Positions 44,602 to 56,084 of a stretch of DNA of 64,000 nucleotides are shown one piece after another. The DNA comes from Eupeodes corollae (Eukaryota > Arthropoda > Insecta > Diptera > Syrphidae). The DNA lies in the NCBI RefSeq assembly GCF_945859685.1, contig NC_079147.1, positions 189,393,174 to 189,457,173 of the forward strand, read 5' to 3'. Made by a program: the position numbers and the translations under genes. Under the pieces are notes generated by a model. The model was given only the letters and a program-made list of their open reading frames with translations. It did no database searches and was not told the DNA's origin. Position 1 is the first letter of the stretch, and each line of letters starts with the position of its first letter.

Positions 44602-45470
44602 TAGTCCGGATCGTATCCCCGTTATTGTTCTGAAGAGGTGTTCTCCAACGCTGGCAATACCACTGCGTAAGTTTTTAATCTGTTCTACTCCTCAGGTCTC
44701 GTTCCGAGTTCCGAGCGGATAGAAAACTGCATTTGTCCAGGCATTCCCAAAAAAGGCGAATCTTCCTCACCCTCTAATTATCGACCGTTTGCACTTACGT
44801 CCGTTTTTTCCAAGGTCATGGAAACGCTGACCAATTTTCAGCTGAAGAAATATCTTAAGGACCGAAAGCTTCTTAATGACCGTCATTACGGCTTTCGAAG
44901 CAATAGGTCCACTGGTGATCTCATGGTTCATCTCACCCAACAGTGGCGAAAGTTTTTACATCGTTTTGAAGAAAGTAAGATTATTGCACTGGATATTTTA
45001 AAAGAATTTGATAGGGTTTGGTTACCAACCACCTCTTGTTGAACGATCACATACGCAATGGAATTATGTACGTCCAAAGCTTGAGTATAACTCCCATATC
45101 TAGGCTGGTGCTCCTGCAACTTACTTAAGCCTCTTGGATAGTATTGAATGTAGAGGATTTCTTGTCTGACCCTTTTTAACCGTTATTTTAACAGTTAATG
45201 CTCTAGTGAAATAGCCAGCATTAAAACATTTCGACCGTAATACTCGCTCATCTAGGAATACTTACTCGAGTGTAACTTCGGTCGTACTGTCAAATACAAA
45301 AATTCGTTCTTTAGCCGTACTACGCGAATGGGGAATGCCTTATCACATTCAGTTTTCCAAGTCATTGCAATATTTTGGAATTCAAAACCAATGTGCACTG
45401 GCATCTCCTTTCAAACCATCTCTCCTCTTCCTACTGTTCAAACTGTGTGTCTGTTTTCCTTTTATGTACT
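44602..45470 (+). mobile_element. Jockey LINE J4, right part
   Basis: It continues the left part at SP.DRIPVIVLKRCSPT (44610) and runs through the RT fingers (SNYRPFALTSVFSKVMETLT near 44775, approximated over a shift), FRSNRSTGDLMVHL near 44900 and KIIALDILKEFDRVW near 44975. It then jumps, without the catalytic box, to VRPKLEYNSHI near 45070 and the C-terminal RNTRSSRN.../ GRTVKYKNSFFSRTTRMGNA region near 45235-45340. Compared with J3 and J5, the same RT core is absent here too. Confidence 0.78.
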
Positions 45471-45474
45471 TGAG

Positions 45475-45845
45475 TTGAAAACCATTTCAGTTTTTTGTAG
45501 TTTTTGTAGGTTTTCGTGTCTTGTAAAAAAATGTCGTCAATTTTACTGAATGTTAAAAACAATATTTTATGATGAAATTATATCTTTATTTTTTAAAAGA
45601 TATTTGAGCCGAAAATCAATTGTTGCCAACGCTTATTACTGTTTTTGTCAAGGTTTTTATTTTTTGTAAAAACAAACTGCCAATTGATGTTTCTCAAAAT
45701 TTTACCAGACTTTAAAAACGTCATTCTATGTTGCATATAAATCTTTCTAAATTGATTTAGATTATAGGGACCTCGAAGCGTCAAGAAATGTAAAAATTTT
45801 CAATTCGACAAATCGATCTGTTTACAATAACTTCCTAGCAAGTAT
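45475..45845 (+). repeat. Repeat family X, internally deleted copy D
   Basis: It has two tandem-core units (GATATTTGAGCCGAAAATCA near 45600; ATTTTACTGAATGTT near 45540), then directly the terminal part GGGACCTCGAAGCGTCAAGA and AATAACTTCCTAGCAAGT. The CTGCCTTATTATCTG block and the ACGTACG-rich patch found in the long copies are missing, and the terminal hairpin is eroded. Confidence 0.6.
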
Positions 45846-47099
45846 AATTATAAAACTAACTAAAAAATACACCATCAAAAGTTATTATATTAGTTTGAAA
45901 TCAAAATTTTAAAACTAAAACTTTGCATTTTTACAATGTTAAGACTTAGTAGCATATTTTCCAATAAGCTATAAAATTATTTTTTCTGCACTTAGCGAAC
46001 TCATCACACGATCCATGCAATTAATGCCAATTGGAAATATGCAACTTAACAAAAACAGAAATATGTTTATTGTACTCACTCCACTATGACAATGCATCTT
46101 ATTTTGTCGCTAATTGTTCACATACAATGTTTTTCTGTTTTTTATTCTTTGAATAAAGTTTTCTATAAATTCCAATTAAGTGGTGATAATAACCATATAT
46201 GTAAACGTTTTATTGAAACCTTGATTTCCACATACCAATGAATATAGCTGGGTCAATCTTTTCGAAGGTTCCCATTTTTGTGTGTCACATTTTTTCAAAC
46301 TAATATTGAGAATATACATAATTACTTGTTAATAGTTCAAAAGTACAATTTGCAATTTATTTATAATCAATTTTACCAACAACTATCAGTTGAAATAATT
46401 TTCTCTGTTTAAGTTTTACAAAAAGAAAAACAATAACAACCTCGACATGAAAAACAATTAGGTATAAAGTTTGTGCTGGGTGGTTCGTTTGTTTGTTTTC
46501 AATCGTGAAGTTGTAGAATCCAACTTAGATAAACAAACATACGCCATGCCATTCAGATCCATAATACGGGTATATAAGCTCAATAGGCTTTGAAATTCTA
46601 TTCTTTGGAATATGTACGAACATTATATGTTTGTAATTTTTGTTCACGCTTCAATGCTTGTCATTTGCATGCATCACCTTCAAATTTAAATACAAACAAT
46701 TATTATTATATGGAAGCTCATGTCTATCAAATCAACGTACATATAGAATGCATCGACCATGTCATGTGGGAATATGTTTGGGGCATTGTTTTATTATTTA
46801 TTTATATAATTGACCATTAGAGTGATGCGAGTTTGATTTGTTAACCTATATTTACTAATATGGCAGCAACAAAGTGTTTCTTTTAATCTCAATTTGTTTA
46901 ATAATCTCACACTAATAGTTGTAGTTTAAATAATTTTTTTTGTGAGGTATTTTTGAAGCTTAACTAATTTAGTTTAATATTTTTTGGTAGAATTTATAAC
47001 TACAATGTTCTGAAAGTTTGTTTGTTCTTTCCGATGGATATCTTTACGAGACATAAAAGATTCTATTTCCGAATTTGTATGATTTTCAAGTCGTTGATT
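45846..47099. other. Intergenic AT-rich sequence, nothing recognised
   Basis: No transposon motif or convincing open frame. A 76-codon frame at 46590-46820 is aromatic-rich and unsupported. Confidence 0.5.
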
Positions 47100-47645
47100 A
47101 TGTGATACTGAGTGTAAGGGTAACGATTTCAATGAAGGATTTGAAAACTAACACACTTAGGCCAATAGTTGAAAATGGACCAAGGGATACCAAATTGATC
47201 TTAAGATCTACCTTACTAGTCGAATGTTTGAAACAATAGAGGATGGAATTTCTTAAATCACTAGAATCAAAGTAGTAAAAGTCTCAAAGTTGAAATCTTC
47301 ATTTTTGTGACAGGGCATGAACACAGAAAGTGAAACACTGTCTCCTACTTCTATATCCATGCAGCTTCTACAAAAATCGTTTGCAGAACCAAGTCGAAAT
47401 GCAAATCTTCACCTTAAGCAATGTCCTGTAAGTTATCAAATGTGCAATCTACCAACCAACACGAGTTGAATTTTGTGTCCCCTCAAAGGTAAAGTTCTTC
47501 CATATTTTGCAAATTCTTCTGCTTTTTGGATATTGGGCGCATTGTAACAGCGAACTCTAAGCTAAAAGGCACTGAAATTTCCATACGTCGAGACTACCAA
47601 GCTGCATCTAGAGCAAGAAGGAGGCGATTGCAAGAATTGAAATCT
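47100..47645 (-). mobile_element. R1/LOA-group LINE C-terminal and 3' fragment
   Basis: The minus-strand reading includes SCMDIEVGDSVSLSVFMPCH near 47330, the degraded cysteine/histidine knuckle that ends R1/LOA ORF2 proteins. It is followed by a FYYFDSSDLRNSI stretch and then a 3' UTR containing AACACACTTAGGCCA, which matches GGACACACTTAGGCCAG in the LOA-type element near 26250. It is a 3'-end fragment only. Confidence 0.6.
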
Positions 47646-47689
47646 GATATACATACATATTAAAAACAAATCCCTAAAAACAGCAATTC

Positions 47690-50600
47690 GTGGTCAATAT
47701 TTGTTCGTAAATGAAAAAAAGTTTTATTTGGACAGCAATTTGAATTTACAATGTGACGGCGAATGTGGATTGTCATTATTGCAGCAGCTGATTGATGACA
47801 GTACGGCAAATAGCGTTCCTGGTTGTAGGCAAAATTCAGTGGTGAATAATACAAACACGTTACGTTACGTTACCCCACCGCCTCAACAAAGTTTTTAATT
47901 GTAATGCCGTCTGCCCCCAAACTGTTATTAAGAATATAAGTTGTTTATACAAAAAAGAATTTAAAATTTTATCCTACAATGTCTCAGGACTAAGCAATAA
48001 ATCTATTTTCACTAATTTTTATAATATTGTATGTATATTTGATCTTTTTTTCCTATACGAAACATTTATCACCGAGTTAAATATTGATATGTACGAAAAT
48101 AAATTTACCAACTACGAACTTAGGACAATACCAGCAACCAGAACTCACACGAGAGGAAGAGCAAGTGGAGGACATATCTTTGAATTTAAGAGAGATCTTC
48201 ACATTTATGACTGCAAAATCGAATCTTACCATTCCCTGTTATATATAAAAATTGATAAGAAAATTGTACGTCTTCTACCGACCTACTTGAACTGCAACAT
48301 TTGGGATATCGATTTCGAGAACCTACAAGAATTCATGACATGTGGAGAGTTCAAATGTAGGTACTACTTATAGGCGATTTCAATGCAAGAGTGGGTGATG
48401 AAGAAGGTGCTGTTAACAATCTAGCTGGAATAGAGAGAAACTCAAAGGATAATGTTAGAAACGCCAATGGTTATAAGCTTATCGAACTCTGTAACTCTTT
48501 TGGTTTAAATCTGCTAAACGGAACTAGCCGAGGTGATCAAAATGGAGAATTTACGTTTGTTGGAGGCCAAGGTACTCCCGTCGTTCACTATTGTTTTATA
48601 GGAATGGAATAATCATGTTGTCGATTTCGAGGTATTGAACGAGCCATTTTCAGACCACATGCCGATTGTGGTATCCTTCAACCATTCAGAGGTAGCTAAT
48701 GTCACAAACACAAACATGGAATTCCTCCCAAAGATAGTTTGGCATAGTACCAAAGAACACTCCTATAAATCGAATTTAGATGAGGCCCTACAAACTCATG
48801 AAGTTGCGAATTTCAACGATCTAGGGGAAATTATTAAGCAAGCAAATCCTTTCAGCAGGTTGAAGAAAAAACGCATAGCATTCAAGGAAAGCTGTAAAAA
48901 AGCAAGAGATGTGTCCTATGCCTGGGTAAAACTGTTTCGCAAAGGCAGTACCAGGTTTGCTAAGGAATCGTATTTAAAAACCTATGTAAAGAAAAAAAGA
49001 AACAGTTTTTCGAATCTGAGGCGTTTAAACTCACTCTATGAACTCTTTGAACTCTTCAGAATTTTGGACCTTAGCTCGCATTTTAAATGGTACTTAATAT
49101 ATTATCGACATCAGCTTAAGTTCGCAAGTTTTGCAGAACCATTTTCAGCAACTTTTAAACCCAACATCAAACGAGGTATCCAAGTACCACTACGCCCCAC
49201 CTAACTTTCAAGAGCCTATTTTAGATTTACCTATCACTATTTCTTCTATCGTCAATGGACTCAAGGATGGCAAAGCAGCTGGATCGGATAGGATACCTGC
49301 TGAATTATACAAGTACGGATCGCATCTCATTCAGACGCTAACCGTCGTAATGAACAGCGTCATGGAAAATGGTGTAATACCTGAACAGTTTAAGGCAGCT
49401 TTAGTGTTCCCCATTTACAAGAAAGGTTGTGCAATGAATCCTGCGAACTACAGAGGTATTTCCTTTCTAAATGCCTCCTATAAAATTTTCACCTCAGTAC
49501 TTCAGAATCGGCTCAAAATGTCGATTTCATCAAAAAATCTCTTAAGTGAATTTCACGGTCGACCGGAATGCCCTAATGTACAAGCTGTACGGGCCTGGAA
49601 TGTCCTTAAAATTTGGTCAACTCATTCAAAATATCTATCGAGATACGCAATCATCAGTTTGGAATGGTGCTAATAGATCAGAGTGGTTTGCAACCAAATC
49701 AGGAGTCGGGCAAGGCTGTCCTCTTAGCCCCAATCTATTTGCACTTTTTATAAACGACTTGGTCTATTGTGCACTTTTTATAAACGACTTGGTCTATTGT
49801 CTACCTGGTGGCATAGAATTTGGGGGACTGCAAACGAGAAATGGTTTTTCGAAGGGAATGCTGTTGGGGTTGTAAAAGAATACAAATATCTTGGTGTACT
49901 ATTCACACAAAATATGAAAATGAATAAGCATTTAAAAGATAAATTATCTAAGGCGAAAACTGCATTAAACGCTACTTGGAAAAATTGCTTCACCAACAAA
50001 TTCATAAGGCACAGTAGTAAATATCGGGTCTTTGAAACTGTAGCGGAATCAATCATCTTTTATGCTGCACAGGTATGGGGAGGTTCAGAATATAAATCGG
50101 TTGAGAAACTTTTAAGGTACTACCTGAAACGAGCATTTCATCTCCCCCCCAACGCACCGAACTATATGCTTATGATTGAGACTGGATTGCCTCCGTTACT
50201 AATTAAAACACTCAAACTACAAGTTGACTATGTTCTCCGTGTCATGCAATTGTCTGATCACCGGCTCCTAAAGATGGTCGCCATTCAAGTGGTGCGAAGC
50301 AAAAGAGGATTTTTTAAAGAATGGGAATGTTTAGCTGAAGGGTGTGGATTTGTACTTGATATAAATATAGATGATCCAAGTACTGCGAGACACTTATTGT
50401 ACGACCTTATAAAAAAAGTAGACCTTAGATATAGGGAAAAACACGAGGAAGAAGCAGCAGGATCTCTTCACTGAACTATATATAATCGCCTGGATTACAC
50501 TTTCAACGAAAACAATTACTTCAAGATGAAAATAATACAAGCACAACTTCAATGATGTTCCGATTACTAGGCGAATTGCTGCAACTCAATTACATACCAC

Positions 50601-50770
50601 ATAGAAGTGAATTACAGAATTTAGGCGATTTATGCAACCGACGAGAACGTGAAAACATCATTCATTTTTTCGAAATGCGTCCAGTTTTGCGTGAAATAAG
50701 AAGATACTTATTTGGAAATGATACCTTAACCGAAGAATATTTTATTTTCTTATGGTTTATTGTATGATTT
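47690..50770 (+). mobile_element. LINE relic, long copy (endonuclease, RT, C-terminal domain)
   Basis: This is the longest copy of the family also found at 23530-25045. It starts in a short linker or ORF1-end frame (47701-47898), passes through the endonuclease (47950-48690), the RT (49150-49800) and a 230-codon C-terminal region (49860-50474), and ends with a terminal Cys/His module (50552-50767). The 5' end is truncated and no A-tail or target duplication could be fixed. It has several frameshifts, a 30-bp tandem duplication and a deletion of the RT active site. Confidence 0.85.
47950..50767 (+). pseudogene. LINE ORF2 relic with active-site deletion
   Basis: Endonuclease: EFKILSYNVSGLSNKS near 47950, FFLYETFIT near 48050 (the E of the catalytic pair), LIGDFNARVGDEEG near 48370 and FSDHMPIVVSF near 48650. 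A basic linker follows. RT: LKDGKAAGSDRIPAEL near 49260, FPIYKKGCAMNPANYRGISF near 49410, a motif-A region lost to a frame change near 49550, and SGVGQGCPLSPNLFALFIND near 49700, with LFINDLVYC written twice. The reading then jumps from GGIEFGGLQ to NEKWFFEGN near 49835, skipping YADD and its surroundings. C-terminus: KEYKYLGVLF, FYAAQVWGGSEYKSVEKLLR, KRAFHLPPNAPNYMLMIETG, and a CNRRERENIIHFFEMRPVL relic of a zinc-binding end. Confidence 0.82.
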
Positions 50771-51049
50771 CCTATAAACTGCTATAAGATATAGGAACAG
50801 AATTAAAAACGGTAATTTTTGAAATAAGAACTTACCTACAGTTAAAAAAAAAAATATGCAAACCTAATCTTAATCTTAATCCTTAACTAAAATAAAGACT
50901 GAACTATTAAATTAAAAATGTAATTTCATCAAAAACATATATGTATAGAGTTTATATTGTATTGTCAATCTGGCAGACGGCAAATGCCATGTTCAATAGA
51001 TTGTATGTATCTTAAATATTGTATTCAATCTCTAAAAAGAAAAAAATAT

Positions 51050-51420
51050 GAACCAATACATGTTGTCGTCGTCGTTGTCGTCGTCTTTATGACCTGGTAC
51101 CCAAGTAAGATGAATTTTGAACTGCCCCACCATCTCCACGAGAGATGATCGGCAATTTAGGACCTTAAGTCAGTTTACTGAGACATAGTCCAATGATTTT
51201 ATGGCAGCTTGACTATCTGAGAAGTCGTGTATATCGGTAGTCGATATCATGTTTTGTCTGTGCCAAATTCCGCCTGGAATGCGCTACAGTGATTGGACAA
51301 ACAAAATAAGAGAGATAGATTTAGTTCGTCGGTGAAGACCCCCCACCAACCGTGTTATCTGTAGAAAGGACGTTTTAATGAAACATTTGTTTTTCCTGGA
51401 TAGACTCTGACCTGTCTGTT
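51050..51420 (-). mobile_element. R1/LOA-group LINE fragment, RNase H domain
   Basis: On the minus strand near 51230-51100 it reads SDSQAAIKSLDYVSVN, then LKVLNCRSSLVEMV, then HLTWVPGHKD. These are the classic D-SQAA-IKSL and WVPGH motifs of LINE-borne RNase H, which removes RNA from the hybrid. Only about 60 residues are legible. It may belong to the same family as the fragment at 47100 and the LOA element at 26.2 kb, whose own RNase H is deleted. Confidence 0.7.
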
Positions 51421-51596
51421 TTTTCCTTTAACCAGTACAGTCTTTTGTACTTAAAGTTAAGATCTTCTCTGTTCTTTTTGATGAGCGCTTAGTCTTTAAG
51501 CGTTCTATCTAAAGTCTATTGAGGGGGGTTGGCAGTATTATAATAGGGTTCGTCTGAAGTGTTTATAAAAATTGGAACATTACTTATATTTTTCTT

Positions 51597-51772
51597 TTAT
51601 AGCGTGATGGTTAGTGCATAAAATTGTTGTCATGCCAGAGGTCAATTTCTGCCTGTGCCACCTATTTTTTTTATTACGGATACTGCTTCTTCGGAGGAAC
51701 TTGCAAATCCTTGATATGAAAAGTGTATTCCCAAATTATCCACTCGGATTCGGTGCAAATTTCAACTTGACA
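51597..51772 (+). mobile_element. tRNA-derived SINE
   Basis: The head AGCGTGATGGTTAGTGCATA is an A-box-like sequence. TGTCATGCCAGAGGTCAATT and TCTGCCTGTGCCACCT contain a degraded B box (GGTCAATTTCTGCC). The body continues TACGGATACTGCTTCTTCGG, AGGAACTTGCAAATCC and CCACTCGGATTCGGTG. The same body, with ACATTGACAGATCCTCCAAG, is found near 58720. This matches a SINE-like sequence I remember as common in fly genomes. Confidence 0.65.
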
Positions 51773-52084
51773 ACCAACGCTAATTGAAAATTGTTCAACC
51801 CATTGAAACACTTTACGTATACAGTTATCACAAAAGCAGTAATATGATTATAATTTATTACTTCTTATTTAATATTGAGGTTTACTTTAATTAAAATAAC
51901 GTATAATAAATTCCTTAGAAAACTCAATCAATTCCCGACACACGTTGTTTGGTCATAAAAATAATTTGTAGAGAATATTTTGCTTGAAATAAATATCTTA
52001 TTGTAAGTGTTTAAGGATGTGGTCTATAAGTGGGAGAGGTATAGACTACTGTAAACGGTGACAAAATATTAAAATAAAAATCGC

Positions 52085-52238
52085 CAAACAATTTTTTTAT
52101 ATTTAAAAGTGCTCAAATCTAAGTCGCAGAAATCGTTTGGCCTTGAGACTTGTTAATAGTCATTGCAAATCCCAATCTAATTGGAAATTGAGGCGTTTGA
52201 ATTGAACTGGCACACCTGTGGGTATAATAGGGATTTGC
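52085..52238 (-). pseudogene. Pif1/Helitron helicase fragment
   Basis: The minus-strand frame contains TPQFPIRLGFAMTINKSQGQ followed by T. This matches the conserved late helicase motif of the Pif1-like RepHel protein of Helitrons, usually FPIRLAFAMTINKSQGQT. About 40 residues are preserved before a stop, with no other helicase or Rep motif nearby. It lies immediately beyond the 3' end of the reverse family X copy, on the same strand. A cellular PIF1 exon is possible but unlikely given the isolated, stop-bounded context. Confidence 0.65.
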
Positions 52239-52239
52239 G

Positions 52240-53640
52240 GTAATAATATATTTAAGTTGCCAAATGAAGTTATTGTAATGGGTCCGATTTGTCAAATTGA
52301 AAATTTTTACATTTCTCGACGTTTTAAGGTCCCTAGATTCGAAATAAAATATATTTAGAAATATGTCTGTCCGGGCGTGATAACGTACGTTCGTTAGTTC
52401 GTACGCTTGTATGTCCGTACGTTCGCGACGTTTTTTCGTATTCGATAGCTCAAGAACCAGAAGAGATATCGGCTTCAAATAAATTTTGTTATACAGATAA
52501 TAAAGCAGAAAGATGCAGAAAGGGCTTTTAAGAAAATTGTGTAGGTGTTTTTTTACAATATTAATTAAAAAAAAGGTGAAAAATTTGTTGAACCTTAAAC
52601 ATCGCATGAACTAAGAATGCTAGCGACTTGAATTAAATTGTATTTGAATTAAATTATATTTTTGAAAAAAATCCAATAAAGCTTTTTTATAAATAAAAAA
52701 AACTCAAAAAAAAAAATGTGTCACCTAGAAAATTTTACGTATACAAAATGATTATAAATCCAAAACAATTTTTTTTCAATGAAAAATAACGTTTTCAACA
52801 TCTGGTAAGATTTTGAGAAAAATCAAATTGAGAGTTTTTTTTATAAAAATAAAAACCTAAACAAAAAAATTAATAAAAGGTGGTAAAAATTGATTTTCGA
52901 CTCAATAATCTCTTTGAGATTATAGCTTCAATTTAATTTTCACTTATACGAAATATTGTTTTCAACAGTCGGAAAAAGTTTGAGAAAAATAGAGTTGACA
53001 ATTTTTTTACAAATAATAAAAACCTAGAAAAAAAAAACAATACTAAAACTTAGTAAAAATTTACTTTCGACTCAAATAGCTTTTCAAAAATTAAAAATAT
53101 TGTCTTTAAACAATTTTTATTTCACAGAAAATATTGTTTTCGACATTCAGTAATTTTTTACAAAAACCCAACAGTCAGCTATTTCATACAAAATTAAAAT
53201 GTACAAAAAAATATTACGGGAAATTGTTAAAAATTAATATTAGTGTCTCGATATACGAGATATCGATAATAATAATAAAAGATTTCAAATTAATTTCATT
53301 CATCCAAATTGCATTTGTTTGTATAGGAAATAAAAACTTTTTAAAAATGCTACTAAGATTGGTAAAAATTGGTTTTTAACTAAAAATCCCCTTAACAAAA
53401 ATAGATTTTGAAATCAATCTATTTCATCATATGAAAATTATTTTTGGTAATTTTTAATAAATAATTAATATAATTAAAAAATAATACATAATCAATAATT
53501 AAAATTAAATTTGAGCATATTTCAACTGACAACTTTTATAACAAAGAGCGAAAACCTACAAACCTTATAAGCTTGACAAATCTACAGACGGGATGGGAAG
53601 TTATCAGTGTGATTCGCATCCCATTCTTTTAAATTGGTTT
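52240..53640 (-). repeat. Repeat family X, long copy C (minus strand)
   Basis: In reverse it starts at GGGATGCGAATCACACTGAT near 53625 (paired with CATCCC), runs through several AT-rich tandem units with TGAGTCGAAAATCAATTTTT near 52900, then CTGCATCTTTCTGC near 52520 and an ACGTACGGACATACAAGCGT-type patch near 52405. It ends in a worn version of the terminal hairpin (AACTTCATTTGGCAACTT near 52260). Its order of modules is that of copies A and B. Confidence 0.68.
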
Positions 53641-54342
53641 TCGACTAAAGTTTTTCGGGACCAAGAACATACATATATTCAAATCCAACTTATCTTATTA
53701 CATGGAAAATATTTTTGTTAATTTTTATTAAATTAAAAAAAACCAAATGACAAAAACCAACACGAAAACCTTCAAAATAACAAAAAAATAATATTAAATG
53801 GTTTTCGATTTAAGTGTGTTGAGAACAAAAATATATATAGTCTTCTTACCTTACACAAAATGTTGTTATTAATATTCTATAAGACTGTTATAAATATTGA
53901 AAGATTTAAAGATTCCGATTCAATAAATCGAAAAAACTACAACAATTTCCAACTGAAAGTTTAGTACCGAAAGTTTTGTTTATATCTTTGAGGACCTTTT
54001 GCATGAAAAATTTGATCAACGCCAGATAAGACTAAAAGATAATTTAATTACAATTACAATATTTTGATATGATCTTATAAACTTCTTTTAAAATTGAAAC
54101 AAATATTTAAAAAAATTATAGTATTGGACCATGTTTTACCAAACACTTTTCACTTTGAAGCCTTGCCCTTTTACGTATTACAAAATTACGTATAACCAAA
54201 CTAAAATTTGTAAAGTGCAAAGTCTTTCCTGAAAAGTGAAAACAATACAATAAACTTTGCAAATTACTTTTATAATTTTTAAAAACTTTTCAGTAAGATG
54301 CAAATAAGAGGTTGTTTTGAAAATATGTTCAAAACTAATAAT
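53641..54342. repeat. Diverged AT-rich units resembling the family X core
   Basis: GGTTTTCGACTAAAG and GGTTTTCGATTTAAG words recur about 170 bp apart (near 53636 and 53800), suggesting extra worn tandem units of the core. After 53900 the sequence is AT-rich without recognised content. Confidence 0.4.
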
Positions 54343-55706
54343 AAAAAAAGAGGCTGGGATGCGACCCACACTGATAACTTCCCATCCCGTCTGTCGATTT
54401 GTCTTGCTTCAAAGTTTGTCTATATGTACTAGTATCAATTTTTACCAAAATTTGCGTACTATTTTTTGTATATTTTTTTTAATGAAAAAACGGACTGTTG
54501 GATTTTTATATAAAAATTACTGAATATCGAAAACAATATTTTCTGTGAAATAAAATAAATTTGAAGCCAATATTTTTTTGAAAAGCTATTTAAATCGAAA
54601 GTAAATTTTTACCAAGTATTAGAATTGTTTTTTTTAGAGTTTTATTTTATTATAAAAGTTGTAAAAAGCCAATATCTACAATTTTTGGAAAGTTATTTGA
54701 GTCGAAAATCAATTTTTACCAACTTTTATACATTTTATTTTTAGGTTTTTATTTTTTGTAAGAAAACTGAGAATTCGATTTTTTTTTCAAACTTTAACTG
54801 GATGTTTACAACAATATTTTTTGAAATATTAAAGTAAATCAAGGCCAATATCTCAAAGCTTTGAAAAGATATTTGAGTCGAAAATCAATTTTTACCAACT
54901 TTTTTTTAGGTTATTATTTTTTGTAAAAAAAACTGTTGAATTCGGTTTTTCTCAAAATTTTTCGAAATGTTGAAAACAATATTCCTTATAAAATAAAATA
55001 AGTTTGAAACCTAAATTTCAAGTTTTTGAAAAGATATTTGAATCGATATTCAATTTTTACAAATTTTGAGTAATGTTTTTTTTAGATTTTTATTATTTAT
55101 AAAAAAACTGTCAATTCGATTTTTCGCAAAATTTTATCAGATATCAAAAACATTATTTTTCGTTGCACAAAATTGTTTTATTTGAAATTATATTTCAGTC
55201 GTAAAATTTTGGAGGTGACAAGTTTTTTTTTCAGTTTTATTGATTTATAAAAAAAACCGTTATATTGATTTTTTGCAAAAAATATACCTGTTTGGTATCA
55301 CGTTACAATACATCATATCAAATTTAATTCAAGTCTCTAGCGTTTTTGGTTCGTAAGATATTTAGGGTTAACCAAAATTTTCACCTTTTTTCAAACTGCT
55401 ATGGTAAAAAAACCACCCACGCAATTTTCTTAAAAGCCCTTTCTGCATCTTTCTGCCTTATTATCTGTATAACAAAATTTATTTGAAGTTGATATCTCGT
55501 CTGGTTCTTGAGTTATGAATTACGAAAAAAACGTCGCGAACGTACGGACGTACGGACGTACGAACGTACGTACACACGCACGCACAGACATCTCTCTAAA
55601 AATCTTTTATTTCGACTCTAGGGACCTTGAAACGTCGAGAAATGTCAAAATTTTCAATTTGACAAATCGGACCCATTACAATAACTTCCTATGGGAAGTT
55701 AATAAA
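54343..55706 (+). repeat. Repeat family X, long copy B
   Basis: It begins AAAGAGGCTGGGATGCGACC, almost identical to copy A over the first 60 bp, with a 5' stem GGGATG/CATCCC. Tandem units follow near 54580, 54690, 54870 and 55030. Then come the CTGCATCTTTCTGCC block (55443), an ACGTACGGACGTACG-type patch at 55535-55590 (longer than in copy A), GGACCTTGAAACGTCGAG, and the terminal hairpin CTTCCTATGGGAAGTTAATA. It keeps the cleanest ends of the family. Confidence 0.72.
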
Positions 55707-56084
55707 CCGTTTTCAGAATGAAGAAGTAAATAATTGTGAAGAAGAGGATCGTTATCGACTATTTTTAATTTTTATTTTGACAAATTTTTCAAGGGCCATC
55801 CATTATGAATTTAATGGTTACAGCGTTGTTTCATCTCAATTTCAAAAATGTCTGATTTTGTAGAAGTTTTAGATTTCATTGGTATCGTAGCCATCCTTTT
55901 AAAGAATTTGACAGTTTATATTTTCTTTTGAAAAGCTGTTGTAAATAAAACGAAGAAGCTAAAAATAGTGAGCAAAGAGTATATTTAAACTAAAAATTAA
56001 CTCCGATATCGGAAATGATTTTTTGACAAATTAGAGTTTTTACCAACAAAAAGTACCATCGAAATTGTGTTGTTATAGGAATAT

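Noticed and set aside
52240..55706. CRISPR-like or regulatory array in the tandem units
   Set aside because: The units are about 170 bp, AT-rich, diverged and lack unique spacers; they are part of a dispersed eukaryotic repeat.
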